Positions 1 to 8,211 of a DNA stretch of 64,000 nt are shown here, one piece after another. The stretch is from an uncultured Oscillospiraceae bacterium. Its GTDB lineage: Bacteria > Bacillota > Clostridia > Oscillospirales > Oscillospiraceae. The stretch is taken from the NCBI GenBank assembly GCA_934646185.1, contig CAKUEH010000012.1, positions 5,359-69,358 of the forward strand. The letters run 5' to 3'. Both the position numbers and the translations under genes were made by a program. Below the pieces are notes generated by a model. That model saw only the letters and a list, made by a program, of their open reading frames with translations, searched no databases and was not told the origin of the DNA. Within the stretch, counting starts at the first letter, position 1. Each line of letters starts with the position of its first letter.

Positions 1-91
1 TCGTGACGGGGACGATCAGGCCCAGAAAGCGGGATTTTTTCTCGATATATTCCGACGCGCCTTCTCCGGCGGGGATCAGAAACTGTTCCAT
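1..91 (-). CDS. YigZ/IMPACT (UPF0029) family protein, N-terminal fragment
   Basis: Only the first 30 residues are inside the window; the gene runs off the left edge. The translation starts MEQFLIPAGEG and continues SEYIEKKSRFLGLIVPV, matching the usual start of the YigZ/IMPACT family, where an E-x-K-K/x-S-R-F motif follows a short beta strand. The start codon at 91 overlaps the stop of hflX as TAATG, so the two genes are probably translationally coupled. YigZ proteins are poorly characterised and are related to eukaryotic IMPACT, which modulates the translation stress response. The assignment rests on this N-terminal motif alone. Confidence 0.7.
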   Translation of the reverse strand, partial: MEQFLIPAGEGASEYIEKKSRFLGLIVPVT

Positions 92-1356
92 TACGCTTCC
101 TCTATTACATACTGACGCAATCTGCCGTATAAGGTTTCATCCAGGACTGCGTCGATTTGGATCCCACGATCTGCATATTCCGTGGAGAGCACCTGCGCCG
201 TGTCGTGGAGCGCGGCGATCATGCCGCCCTGCTGATACGGAAGCAGCAGCTTTACATGGTGCTTGCCGCGGCCGAGCTGCGTCTCGATGGCCTGCCTGAG
301 CGTGCCCAGCCCATAGCCGTTCGCCGCCGAGATCGCGACCTTATCGCTCCCGCGCGGGATCTCGTCGTCCGGGACGAGATCGCACTTGTTATAGCACTCG
401 AGTACGGGCGTGCCGGGCTTTGCCAGCTCCGCGATCAGGCGGTTCACGACCGCGATATGATCCTCGCGCTCGGGGTCGGCGCTGTCGATGACATGGATGA
501 GCAGATCTGCGTATTCCAGCTCCTCGAGCGTGGCGCGGAACGCCTCGACCAGATGGTGCGGCAGCTTCGCGATAAAGCCGACCGTGTCCGACAGCAGCGC
601 CTGACACGTATCGGAGACGGTCAGCTGCCGCGTCGTGGTGTCGAGCGTGTCGAACAGGCGGTTGTTCGCCGGGATATCAGAGCCCGTGAGCGCGTTCAGA
701 AGCGTCGACTTGCCCGCGTTCGTATAGCCGACGAGCGCCACGACGGGCAGCTCGTTTTTCTGCCGCCTGCGGCGCTGCTCGGCGCGGGTCTTGCGCACGA
801 GCTCGAGATTTTCGCGCAGCTTCTGGATGCGCGAGCGGATGTAGCGCCTGTCGGTCTCCAGCTGCGTTTCGCCGGGGCCTCTTGTGCCGATGCCGCCGCC
901 GAGGCGGCCCATTTCCTCGTTCCAGACCGTGAGCCGGGGCAGGTAATACTGATACTGCGCCAGCTCGACCTGCAGCTTTCCTTCGCGCGTTTTGGCGCGC
1001 TGGGCAAAAATATCGAGGATGAGCGCGCTGCGGTCGAGCACGGTCGTTTTTAAAATATCCTCCAGCGTCCGCGTCTGCGAGGGCGTGAGATCATTGTCGA
1101 AAATGACCATGTTCGCGCACGTTTCCAGCACGAGCTGCCGGACCTCCTCGGCCTTGCCTTCGCCGATGAACGAGCGGGGGTCGGGGGTATGCTTGTTCTG
1201 CAGGACCTTTCCGGCGCATTCGCCGCCTGCGGTATTGAGAAGGGCCTCGAGCTCGTCAAGGGTCGTTTCCGTCGCGGTCTCTTCCTTTGTAAAGCAGTCC
1301 GCGTTCAGGCCCACGAGCACGGCCCGGTCGATTGTTTTCTGATTCAGTTCTTCCAT
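91..1356 (-). CDS. hflX: Ribosome-associated GTPase HflX
   Basis: The 421-residue protein is a full-length HflX, a GTPase that binds the 50S subunit and splits stalled or hibernating ribosomes under stress. The N-terminal HflX domain (about 10-200) contains the glycine-rich stretch GRLGGGIGTRGPGETQLE (about 150-167), a family hallmark, followed by an arginine/lysine-rich coiled region. The G domain shows G1 GYTNAGKS (210-217), G3 DTVG (257-260) and G4 NKCD (about 336-339). The SD is weak (GGA about 11 bases before the ATG). It lies just below the rpmE terminator and is coupled to the downstream yigZ-like gene. Confidence 0.95.
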   Translation of the reverse strand: MEELNQKTIDRAVLVGLNADCFTKEETATETTLDELEALLNTAGGECAGKVLQNKHTPDPRSFIGEGKAEEVRQLVLETCANMVIFDNDLTPSQTRTLEDILKTTVLDRSALILDIFAQRAKTREGKLQVELAQYQYYLPRLTVWNEEMGRLGGGIGTRGPGETQLETDRRYIRSRIQKLRENLELVRKTRAEQRRRRQKNELPVVALVGYTNAGKSTLLNALTGSDIPANNRLFDTLDTTTRQLTVSDTCQALLSDTVGFIAKLPHHLVEAFRATLEELEYADLLIHVIDSADPEREDHIAVVNRLIAELAKPGTPVLECYNKCDLVPDDEIPRGSDKVAISAANGYGLGTLRQAIETQLGRGKHHVKLLLPYQQGGMIAALHDTAQVLSTEYADRGIQIDAVLDETLYGRLRQYVIEEA

Positions 1357-1397
1357 CTGTTCCGATCCGTAAGTTTTTTACAAATTGCGACAAGCAT

Positions 1398-1430
1398 GAA
1401 AAAAGTCCGCACCGATACGCGGTGCGGACT
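1398..1430 (-). terminator. Intrinsic terminator of rpmE
   Basis: On the minus strand a perfect 10-bp stem (AGTCCGCACC paired with GGTGCGGACT) with a 7-base loop is followed by six T. It starts a few bases after the rpmE stop codon. Confidence 0.9.
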
Positions 1431-1436
1431 GTCTTC

Positions 1437-1637
1437 TTACTTCAGGCCGTATTTCTTGTTGAAACGGTCGACACGTCCACCGGTGTCAACAAGCTTCTGC
1501 TTGCCGGTGTAGAACGGGTGACACTTGGAGCAAATTTCAACCTTAATGTCCTTTTTGGTAGAACCAGTCTCAATAACTGCACCACACGCGCATCTGATAG
1601 TAGTCTGTTCGTACTTGGGATGGATACCTTCCTTCAT
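1437..1637 (-). CDS. rpmE: 50S ribosomal protein L31, zinc-binding type
   Basis: The 66-residue protein starts MKEGIHPKY and ends in a basic tail, as L31 does; it bridges the two ribosomal subunits. Four cysteines, C16-A-C18 and C36-x-x-C39, form the zinc site of the C+ form, so this is the zinc-replete paralogue rather than the zinc-free YtiA type. The start at 1637 was chosen because AGAGAGGTG lies just upstream; a longer in-frame extension reaches back through the promoter and is not coding. It has its own promoter and terminator. Confidence 0.96.
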   Translation of the reverse strand: MKEGIHPKYEQTTIRCACGAVIETGSTKKDIKVEICSKCHPFYTGKQKLVDTGGRVDRFNKKYGLK

Positions 1638-1707
1638 GAGTTTCACCTCTCTCATCAGATTTCTGTAAAAAGGCAGACTGCCCTTCCCTTGGTTCAAACG
1701 CCTAGAT

Positions 1708-1736
1708 ATAGTACCACAGGATGCGCCAGAATGCAA
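1708..1736 (-). promoter_or_regulatory. Sigma-A promoter of rpmE
   Basis: Minus strand: -35 TTGCAT (1736-1731), 17-bp spacer, -10 TACTAT (1713-1708). The transcript leader carries a short GGCA-GTC-TGCC hairpin followed by five T, a possible attenuator. Confidence 0.75.
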
Positions 1737-1766
1737 GGATAATTTTCATTTTTTCTTCCGGAACGC

Positions 1767-1800
1767 AAAAACCGGCCTGCAGCCGCCGGGCTGCAGGCCG
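1767..1800 (-). terminator. Terminator of the gntR-ABC-permease operon
   Basis: Minus strand: a 10-bp stem CGGCCTGCAG/CTGCAGGCCG followed by GTTTTTG, directly after the permease stop at 1810. Confidence 0.88.
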
Positions 1801-1809
1801 AAAAGCTGT

Positions 1810-2676
1810 TTACTGGAGGTTCCGGTGCCGGCGGAGCATGAAGTAGGTGAGAAAATAGAGGATCGCGCCGAGGACAAGCTCTGCGAGCAGGGACAGGAGC
1901 ATGGTACCGTGGAAAAACTGGGCGACGGCGTGCGGAGCCTCACTGACGACCCCATTGACGATGACCATGCGGCCGCCTGAAAAGACATTTTGCAGCAGGT
2001 GGTTCAGGAGGGAGCTGTCATCTGCAAGGCCTGCAAGCGTGGAGACGCCGAAGATCTGCAGCACGGCCTGAATGACAAAATAGAACACGACGGAAAGAAG
2101 CCCCTTATGGTTGGCAAAGCTGTAGCCGATGGACATGGGCGCGTAGAACAGCAGGCAGGTGACAAGCAGGCTGACGAACAGCATCGCAAAGGTCTCCAGC
2201 GCAATGGCGATGCCGTTACCGGTGTAATAGCTGCCCAGCTCGCGCAGTCCGGATATAAAGTTGTTATAAACGCCTGCCGACACGCCGCCCTGCCAGATCA
2301 CGATGGCGAGGGCAAGCAGCTCCGCCGCAAACGTGAACAGGAAAAAGAGCGCGGCGGTGAGCAGCTTCGACCAGAGCAGGCTGTGGACACCGACGGGAAG
2401 CGTGAACATGAGATAGCCCTCGTCGGTAAGGAAGTTCTGGTGGAAGCGCTTGATCATCAGAACGGTGGAGAAGACCATCACGCCAAGACCCGCCAGCACA
2501 TAGACAATGGCGAGCAGGACGCTGACAATATAGAGGACGCGCGTGGGATTCGGCACCTGCTGCAGGATCTGATTTGTGACGCGGGCAAAGACAGCCAGCA
2601 GCAAGAGCGCGCCGAACAGCGGCGCCATCAGACGGCCTGTGGCGCGGAACTCGTGTTTGATCAGTTTTCCCAGCAT
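1810..2676 (-). CDS. ABC-2 type transporter permease
   Basis: The 288-residue protein has about six hydrophobic segments (for example around 18-38, 47-72, 103-125, 155-180, 190-210 and 255-280) and no other domain. It starts MLGKLIKHEFRATGR, a common opening for ABC-2 permeases of Firmicutes GntR-linked exporters. Its start overlaps the end of the ATPase gene by 16 bases, so it is the last gene of a tightly coupled operon. The substrate is unknown; related YtrA-controlled transporters respond to cell-wall stress, but nothing here shows that directly. Confidence 0.85.
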   Translation of the reverse strand: MLGKLIKHEFRATGRLMAPLFGALLLLAVFARVTNQILQQVPNPTRVLYIVSVLLAIVYVLAGLGVMVFSTVLMIKRFHQNFLTDEGYLMFTLPVGVHSLLWSKLLTAALFFLFTFAAELLALAIVIWQGGVSAGVYNNFISGLRELGSYYTGNGIAIALETFAMLFVSLLVTCLLFYAPMSIGYSFANHKGLLSVVFYFVIQAVLQIFGVSTLAGLADDSSLLNHLLQNVFSGGRMVIVNGVVSEAPHAVAQFFHGTMLLSLLAELVLGAILYFLTYFMLRRHRNLQ

Positions 2677-3365
2677 TTGAATACCTCCCGGAACAGGGCG
2701 TCGACCGACTGGCCGCGCGTCTCGCGGATCTCCTCGCAGCTCTCGTGCAGCGCGACGTGTCCATGATCGAGGAAAATGACATCATCAAGCACCGGCTCGA
2801 CATCGGCGATCAGATGCGTACTGATGATGACGGCAGCCTCGGGGTTATAGTTTGAAATAATGGTATGCAGGATATAATCGCGCGTGGCGGGATCGACGCC
2901 GCCGATCGGCTCGTCGAGCAGATAGAGCTTCGCTCTGCGGCTCATGGTAAGCACGAGCTGGACCTTTTCCTTCATGCCCTTGGACATCTGACGGACGGAC
3001 TGGTTGAGATCCAGACCGAGCTGCGAGAGCATCCGTTCGGCGGCTGCGCGGTCAAAATCGGCAAAGAAGTCGCCATAGAAATCAAGCAGCTGGCGCGTCT
3101 TCATCCAGGGGCTGAGCGTGATGCGGTCTGGCAGATAGGACACGACGGCGTTGGTCTGCGGTGACGGTGCCTGGCCGCCGATCAGCACTTCTCCGCTGGT
3201 GGGCTGCAGCAGCCCCATGGCAAGCTTGATCAGGGTGGATTTTCCGCTGCCGTTTGGCCCAAGCAGGCCGACGATGCGGCCAGGCTCGAGCGTAAGATCG
3301 ATATGGTCGAGCGCCATGGCCGCGCCATAGCGCTTTTCCAGCGCGCGGCATTCAAAGATCGGCAT
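2661..3365 (-). CDS. ABC transporter ATP-binding protein (YtrB-like)
   Basis: The 234-residue ATPase carries Walker A GPNGSGKST (about 34-42), an atypical signature SKGMKEK instead of LSGGQ, and Walker B LYLLDEP with the catalytic glutamate. The degenerate signature is normal in the YtrB/BcrA-like group of small exporter ATPases. The start at 3365 (MPIFECRALEKRYG) was chosen over an upstream in-frame start because it has GGAGGAACAG in front and overlaps the end of gntR by only 14 bases. It energises the permease encoded next. Confidence 0.9.
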   Translation of the reverse strand: MPIFECRALEKRYGAAMALDHIDLTLEPGRIVGLLGPNGSGKSTLIKLAMGLLQPTSGEVLIGGQAPSPQTNAVVSYLPDRITLSPWMKTRQLLDFYGDFFADFDRAAAERMLSQLGLDLNQSVRQMSKGMKEKVQLVLTMSRRAKLYLLDEPIGGVDPATRDYILHTIISNYNPEAAVIISTHLIADVEPVLDDVIFLDHGHVALHESCEEIRETRGQSVDALFREVFKCWEN

Positions 3366-3729
3366 GTTCCTGTTCCTCCATTTGATCGAATAGATTGTGA
3401 ATTTCCTGCTTTCCGCAGCCAAGCGCGCGCATGGCCGCGAGATACTGCCGGGTCTGCGCCTCGGCGAGCGAGCGGCGCGCAGCGGCGACGGCGGCTGCAT
3501 CCTCGGTGACGAACTTGCCGGCGGTGCGCTGCGTGTAGATCAGTCCCGCGCGCTCCAGATCGGCAAAGGCGCGCTGCACGGTATTCGGGTTGACACCGGC
3601 ATCGGCTGCAAGCTCGCGCACCGATGGAAGCTTGCTCCCGGGCGGATAGACGCCGGAAACGATCTGCTGCTGCAAGCGCGCGACGAGCTGCGTATAGATG
3701 GGTTGATCGGCCTGAAATTGCCAGGACAT
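3352..3729 (-). CDS. GntR-family (YtrA-type) transcriptional regulator
   Basis: The 125-residue protein is a short GntR member: an N-terminal winged helix-turn-helix (about 10-75, with YTQLVARLQQQIVSG and LPSVRELA) and only a short helical tail, as in the YtrA subfamily, which lacks the large ligand domain of FadR or HutC types. It is the first gene of the operon and has AGGAGGTGACTTC in front of the ATG. It very probably represses its own operon through the palindrome overlapping the promoter, as YtrA does in Bacillus. Confidence 0.92.
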   Translation of the reverse strand: MSWQFQADQPIYTQLVARLQQQIVSGVYPPGSKLPSVRELAADAGVNPNTVQRAFADLERAGLIYTQRTAGKFVTEDAAAVAAARRSLAEAQTRQYLAAMRALGCGKQEIHNLFDQMEEQEHADL

Positions 3730-3736
3730 GAAGTCA

Positions 3737-3795
3737 CCTCCTGTGCTGTTGTATTAAGTGATTAACACAGTAGCACAGGAGGCATGATATGTCAA
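3737..3795 (-). promoter_or_regulatory. Promoter and GntR operator of the ABC operon
   Basis: Minus strand: -35 TTGACA (3795-3790), 17-bp spacer, -10 TACTGT (3772-3767). Overlapping the -10 and start point is a near-perfect palindrome, TGTaTTAAgtgaTTAAcACA (3750-3769), the shape expected for a YtrA-type dimer. A second, outer inverted repeat with 11-bp arms (3737-3747 and 3772-3782, CCTCCTGTGCT) surrounds it; the near arm includes the ribosome binding site of gntR. Confidence 0.75.
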
Positions 3796-3822
3796 GCGGT
3801 TTTTAGAAAATACCGCAATTTT

Positions 3823-4983
3823 TCATTTTTTCTTCCGGAAAATTCTATACTTCTGTTCCATTCCGGCGCAGCAGCACGTACCCGGCGCGCCAAAGAGCGT
3901 ATACAGATCTGCAGCGCGGCATTCCATTGCGTAATACGGCAGATCCGGCGGACGCTGCCCCGCATTGACAAGCGCGATGCGCGCTTTCTTTTTTGCCTGC
4001 CGCAAAAGCGTCTGTCCCCGCTCGTCAAAGGCAAGCGCACGGACATAGGGCGGCACCTCTGCAAGCTGCCCGGCGTCAATACCGAGATACGCGCACAGCA
4101 GCAGCCGCTGGAGTCTTGTGCGCGGATAGCGCTTCGATTTTGCCGCTTCGAGGATGCGCTCGTAATCCGGCTGCGTCTGCACGGCCTTCCAGACCTTTGA
4201 CCATAGGCCCTCCGAGCCGTGCGCGGCCCGCGCCCAGTCCGTCTGCGTCATGCCGCGCAGCCGCGCGAGCATTGCCCGCTCGCCCTGGAAAAGCGCGTGC
4301 GGCACGGCGGCTTCATACGTGCAGACTGCCGGGACGTACCGCCGCCAATCGCCGCCCGACAGGATCAGCCGCCGCACCGCCGTGGCGGACGGGTTCTCCG
4401 CGTCCGGCGTGTCCGCGTGATAATCGCCGGGACGCAGGACGGCCAGCGGGCGCATGGGACTGTTCTGCACGAGGATCGCGCGGCAGTATTCGAAGGCCAG
4501 AATGTCGTTGGGCTTCATGAGCAGTCGTCCGTCCTGCCCGAGCGCCTCCAGCGCCCGCTGCCGCGCGGCGGCGTAGCTGAGACCGGTCTGCAGATCCGCG
4601 TGCAGTGCCTGTTCAAATCCCGGCAGGCGGGAAGCCTCCGCCGCGCGGAGGATCGCGTCTCCGTCTCCGGACTCGCAGCCGAAGCCGAGAAAGCCGCAGC
4701 CGAGGCCGGACAAAATGCGCACGCCGCCCACGGCGAAGCCCTCCGCCGACTGAAGCGCGTATGTGACCGGCAGCTCCAGCACGAGGCTGGCCCCCGCCTC
4801 CACTGCCGCCCGGGCCCGGACGCATTTGTCAAAGACCGCGGGCTCCCCGCGCTGCACGTAATTTCCGCTCATCAGGCAGACGATGGCCGTCTCCGGCCCC
4901 AGCTGCCGCCGGATCAGCTCCAGCTGCCGCGCGTGGCCGAGATGAAAGGGATTGTATTCGCAGATCACGCCGACCGTCCGCAT
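3823..4983 (-). CDS. tmcAL: tRNA(Met) cytidine acetate ligase TmcAL
   Basis: The 386-residue protein matches TmcAL (formerly YlbM), which uses ATP and free acetate to form N4-acetylcytidine at the wobble position of elongator tRNA(Met). The N-terminal nucleotidyltransferase motif GVICEYNPFHLGH (5-17) holds the HxGH signature, and SGNYVQRGEP follows. The start at 4983 (MRTVGVICEYN) has GGAGG before it; a longer frame extends into ackA on the other strand and is not real. Its divergent neighbour is acetate kinase, which links acetate supply and use. Confidence 0.93.
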   Translation of the reverse strand: MRTVGVICEYNPFHLGHARQLELIRRQLGPETAIVCLMSGNYVQRGEPAVFDKCVRARAAVEAGASLVLELPVTYALQSAEGFAVGGVRILSGLGCGFLGFGCESGDGDAILRAAEASRLPGFEQALHADLQTGLSYAAARQRALEALGQDGRLLMKPNDILAFEYCRAILVQNSPMRPLAVLRPGDYHADTPDAENPSATAVRRLILSGGDWRRYVPAVCTYEAAVPHALFQGERAMLARLRGMTQTDWARAAHGSEGLWSKVWKAVQTQPDYERILEAAKSKRYPRTRLQRLLLCAYLGIDAGQLAEVPPYVRALAFDERGQTLLRQAKKKARIALVNAGQRPPDLPYYAMECRAADLYTLFGAPGTCCCAGMEQKYRIFRKKK

Positions 4984-5113
4984 AGGAGAACCTCCGGTAA
5001 AAAAATCTTGCAAAGCTCTTGTTTCTGTTTGGATTTTGTTGTATGATGAACAATAGCTATCATATATAGTACCATAGATTACTGAAAAAAGAAATACAGG
5101 AGTGAATGGAAGT

Positions 5114-6310
5114 ATGAATATTCTGGTTATCAACGCTGGCAGCTCCAGCCTCAAGTACCAGCTCATGAACCCGGACACCGGCGATGTCACCGCCAAGGGT
5201 CTGTGCGAGCGTATCGGTCTGGACGGCCGTCTGACGCACAAGGTCCCCGCAAGCGGCAAGAAGGTGGAAAAGGACATCCCCATGCCCACCCATAAGGAAG
5301 CAATCGAGGCGGTCATGGCCATTCTGGTCGATCCGCAGGACGGCGTGATCAAGTCCGTTGACGAGATCGACGCAGTCGGCCATCGCGTCCTGCACGGCGG
5401 CGACAAGTTTGTCGAGAGCTGCATCATCGACGAGGCCTGCAAGCAGGCCATCCGCGACTGCATCCCCCTCGGCCCGCTGCACAACCCCGCCAACCTCATG
5501 GGCATCGAGGCCTGCGAAAAGGCCATGCCGGGCAAGCCCCAGGTCGCCGTGTTCGACACCGCGTTCCATATGACCATGCCCCCGAAGGCCTACCGCTACG
5601 CCATCCCCACCAAGTATTACACCGAGGATCATCTGCGCCGCTACGGCTTCCACGGCACGTCCCACCGCTTCGTGTCCAAGCGTTGCATCGAGCTGATGGG
5701 CGGCGTTGAGAACGCGCACCGCGTCATCGTCTGCCATCTGGGCAACGGCTCGTCCCTGTCCGCTGTCAAGGACGGCAAGTGCCAGGATACTTCCATGGGC
5801 CTGTCTCCTCTGGCCGGCGTCCCGATGGGCACCCGCGCGGGCGATATCGACACCTGCGTCGCGCAGTTCATCATGAACAAGTACAACATGTCCGCCGACG
5901 ACTGCCTGACCATGCTCAACAAGAAGTCCGGCGTTCTGGCCCTGTCCGACGGCGTTTCCTCCGACTTCCGCGATCTGGACGCCGCCGCTGAAAAGGGCAA
6001 CGAGGCCGCGCAGCTGGCGCTCGACAAGTTTGCCTACGAAGTCCGCAAGTACATCGGCGCCTACGCCGCGGCTCTGGGCGGCGTGGACTGCATCGTCTTT
6101 ACCGCCGGCGTCGGCGAAAACTCCGGCTCCATGCGCGCTTCCATCTGCGACGGTCTGGAATACCTCGGCGTCAAGCTCGACCCGGAGAAGAACAAGCTCC
6201 GCGGCGAAGAGGTCGTCATCTCCACGCCCGACTCCAAGGTCACCGTCTGGGTCATCCCGACCAACGAAGAGCTCATGATCGCGCAGGACACCGCCGCGCT
6301 GACCAGATAA
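5114..6310 (+). CDS. ackA: Acetate kinase
   Basis: The 398-residue enzyme interconverts acetyl phosphate plus ADP with acetate plus ATP, the ATP-yielding last step of mixed-acid fermentation. It opens MNILVINAGSSSLKYQL, the ASKHA phosphate-binding motif, and contains GFHGTSHRFV and the HLGNGSS loop typical of AckA. The ATG at 5114 was preferred to a GTG at 5102 because AGGAG (5098-5102) would overlap the latter. No pta lies beside it here. The 130 bases shared with tmcAL contain AT-rich stretches, but no convincing -35/-10 pair was found for either gene. Confidence 0.97.
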   Translation: MNILVINAGSSSLKYQLMNPDTGDVTAKGLCERIGLDGRLTHKVPASGKKVEKDIPMPTHKEAIEAVMAILVDPQDGVIKSVDEIDAVGHRVLHGGDKFVESCIIDEACKQAIRDCIPLGPLHNPANLMGIEACEKAMPGKPQVAVFDTAFHMTMPPKAYRYAIPTKYYTEDHLRRYGFHGTSHRFVSKRCIELMGGVENAHRVIVCHLGNGSSLSAVKDGKCQDTSMGLSPLAGVPMGTRAGDIDTCVAQFIMNKYNMSADDCLTMLNKKSGVLALSDGVSSDFRDLDAAAEKGNEAAQLALDKFAYEVRKYIGAYAAALGGVDCIVFTAGVGENSGSMRASICDGLEYLGVKLDPEKNKLRGEEVVISTPDSKVTVWVIPTNEELMIAQDTAALTR

Positions 6311-6330
6311 GCATTTCCCATCTGTGATCA

Positions 6331-6366
6331 AAACCGCCTCCCGGCACAGGCCGGGAGGCGGTTTTG
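6331..6366. terminator. Bidirectional terminator between ackA and traX
   Basis: A 14-bp stem (AACCGCCTCCCGGC with its complement) around an ACAG loop is flanked by AAAA on one side and TTTT on the other, so it can end both convergent transcripts. Confidence 0.92.
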
Positions 6367-6368
6367 CG

Positions 6369-7112
6369 TCAGCGGAAATACTGGATCGCACCGAGGATGG
6401 TCAGGTGCAGGGGATAGTAGAGATAGAAGAACCATTTGAGGAATTTGTTGACCCGCGCGTTTTTTCCGCGCTGGCCGTTGTAGCGTGCGAGCAGCGGCAG
6501 CGACAGCGCCACGGCCATCTGCAAAATGCCGTAGAGCTTGTCGAGCGCGAAGAAATACACGACCGCGTAGATCGCCACAAAAAACAGCATCCACCGGCCC
6601 TGCGCTTTCAGATCGCCGCGGTTCGTGCCGAATGCCAGCACGCACAGGCTCGCGATGCAGCTCCAGTCGCTCGGAAAGCTGACCAGGCAGATGAGCATGA
6701 CCAGAAGCGTCTTCTGCAGCTGGGTAAAGCGTTCGCTGTTCGCCACGCGCAGCATCACAAGACCCCACGCGAGCGGCCACATGACGCTCGTCTGGTTCAG
6801 GATGCTCCCGAAATAGAACGGGATGAACGAGCGGGCGTCCACAAAGTCATTGGACGCGAAAATATATGCGAAATGCGAAATGACGGCGAACAGGAACAGG
6901 CGGAAGGTGTATTTGCTGACGTTTCGCGTGTGGTAATAGCCCTCGGCGAGAAAAAAGCACATGATGGGGCAGGTCAGACGGCCGATGATGTGCATCACGA
7001 CCGGCAGCGCCCCGCTCGAATAGCCGGGGAAGAGCAGCCATGCGATATGGTCGATCGTCATGGCGAAAATCGCGATCAGCTTCAGCTGATTGGCATCCAG
7101 CGTCTTTTTCAA
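6369..7112 (-). CDS. TraX family membrane protein
   Basis: The 247-residue protein is polytopic, with hydrophobic segments over most of its length. It opens LKKTLDANQLKLIAIFAMTIDHIAW, the family's usual start (D-x-N-x-L-K-L-I-A ... M-x-I-D-H). TraX was named for F-pilin acetylation, but chromosomal Firmicutes copies have no proven role and resemble membrane acyltransferases. The start is read as TTG at 7112 because it aligns with the family start and has CGGAG eight bases upstream. It lies directly below the mreB terminator, so its own promoter is not obvious. Confidence 0.82.
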   Translation of the reverse strand: MKKTLDANQLKLIAIFAMTIDHIAWLLFPGYSSGALPVVMHIIGRLTCPIMCFFLAEGYYHTRNVSKYTFRLFLFAVISHFAYIFASNDFVDARSFIPFYFGSILNQTSVMWPLAWGLVMLRVANSERFTQLQKTLLVMLICLVSFPSDWSCIASLCVLAFGTNRGDLKAQGRWMLFFVAIYAVVYFFALDKLYGILQMAVALSLPLLARYNGQRGKNARVNKFLKWFFYLYYPLHLTILGAIQYFR

Positions 7113-7129
7113 ATTCCGTTCTCCGATCG

Positions 7130-7157
7130 AAAAAAGCCCGGCGCGCCGGGCTTTTTG
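7130..7157 (-). terminator. Terminator after mreB
   Basis: A GC-only stem GCCCGGC-GC-GCCGGGC is flanked by A and T runs; on the minus strand it is followed by six T. It lies between the mreB stop and the traX start. Confidence 0.9.
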
Positions 7158-7165
7158 TATTTCTG

Positions 7166-8197
7166 TTACTGTTCCTTCATCAGCTTGCGGCGGGCCAGGT
7201 TGATGGTGCCCTCCTGCATGGAGCTGATCCACTGCAGGCTCCGGCCGCAGCCGTTGGCCACGCAGGAGTCCGCGTCGTCCGCGATGGAGCAGGCGATCTC
7301 CGTGCGCTCGGCGATGAGCTTGTCAAAGCCGTAGAGCAGACTGCCGCCGCCCGTGAGGACGATGCCGTTCTGCGCGATGTCGGCCACCAGCTCCGGCGAG
7401 GAATGCTCCAGAACGGTAAGGACTTCGTCGACGATCTGCCGCGCCGGGCGCTTGAACGCCTCGAGCGTTTCCGCCGACGAGATCGTCACCTCGTTCGGCA
7501 GGCCTGTCTTCGCGTCGCGGCCCTTGACGAGCATCGTGAGCTCCTGCGGGCGCGGGTAGACGCAGCCGATGGTGATCTTGACCTCCTCAGCCGTGTTCAG
7601 GCCGATGAGCATGCCGTAGCGCTTGCGCATATAGGCCGCGACCGCCTCGTCGAACGTGTCGCCCGCGACCTTGATGGACGAGGACGTCGCGATGCCGTTC
7701 AGACTCAGGACGGCGATGTCCGTCGTGCCGCCGCCGATGTCGACGACCATATGGCCCTCCGGCCCGGAGATCGCCAGCTTCGCGCCGAGCGCGGCGGCGA
7801 ACGGCTCTTCGATCAGATACACGCGGCGTGCGCCGGCCTCCATGGCGGCCTGAATGACCGCGCGCTCTTCGACCTCGGTGATGCCGGACGGAACGGAGAC
7901 GATGACACGGGGCTTGACGAGCGTGAATTTGTTGATCTTTTTGAGAAACTGCTCCAGCATTTTCTCCGTCATTTCATAGTCGGTGATGACGCCGTCGCGC
8001 AGCGGGCGCACGGCGACGATGTTGCCCGGCGTGCGGCCGAGCATGTTGCGCGCGGCCGCGCCGACCTGCAGCACCTTGCCGGTGTTCTTGTCCACCGCCA
8101 CGACCGACGGCTCGCGCAGGACGATGCCGCGGCCCTCCACATAGCAGAGCACGTTCGCCGTGCCAAGGTCGATGCCGATATCACGAATCAGTTTCAT
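7166..8197 (-). CDS. mreB: Rod shape-determining protein MreB/Mbl
   Basis: The 343-residue actin homologue polymerises under the membrane and directs lateral wall synthesis. It shows the phosphate 1 motif DIGIDLGTANVL (6-17), phosphate 2 VVDIGGGTTDIAVL, and the adenosine motif VLTGGGSLLYG. The start at 8197 (MKLIRDIGIDL) fits the family; its SD is modest (AAGGAT). It follows comF by 14 bases instead of standing in an mreBCD cluster, so it may be the secondary Mbl- or MreBH-like paralogue. Which one cannot be told from sequence alone. Confidence 0.93.
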   Translation of the reverse strand: MKLIRDIGIDLGTANVLCYVEGRGIVLREPSVVAVDKNTGKVLQVGAAARNMLGRTPGNIVAVRPLRDGVITDYEMTEKMLEQFLKKINKFTLVKPRVIVSVPSGITEVEERAVIQAAMEAGARRVYLIEEPFAAALGAKLAISGPEGHMVVDIGGGTTDIAVLSLNGIATSSSIKVAGDTFDEAVAAYMRKRYGMLIGLNTAEEVKITIGCVYPRPQELTMLVKGRDAKTGLPNEVTISSAETLEAFKRPARQIVDEVLTVLEHSSPELVADIAQNGIVLTGGGSLLYGFDKLIAERTEIACSIADDADSCVANGCGRSLQWISSMQEGTINLARRKLMKEQ

Positions 8198-8211
8198 AGC
8201 TTTGTTATCCT

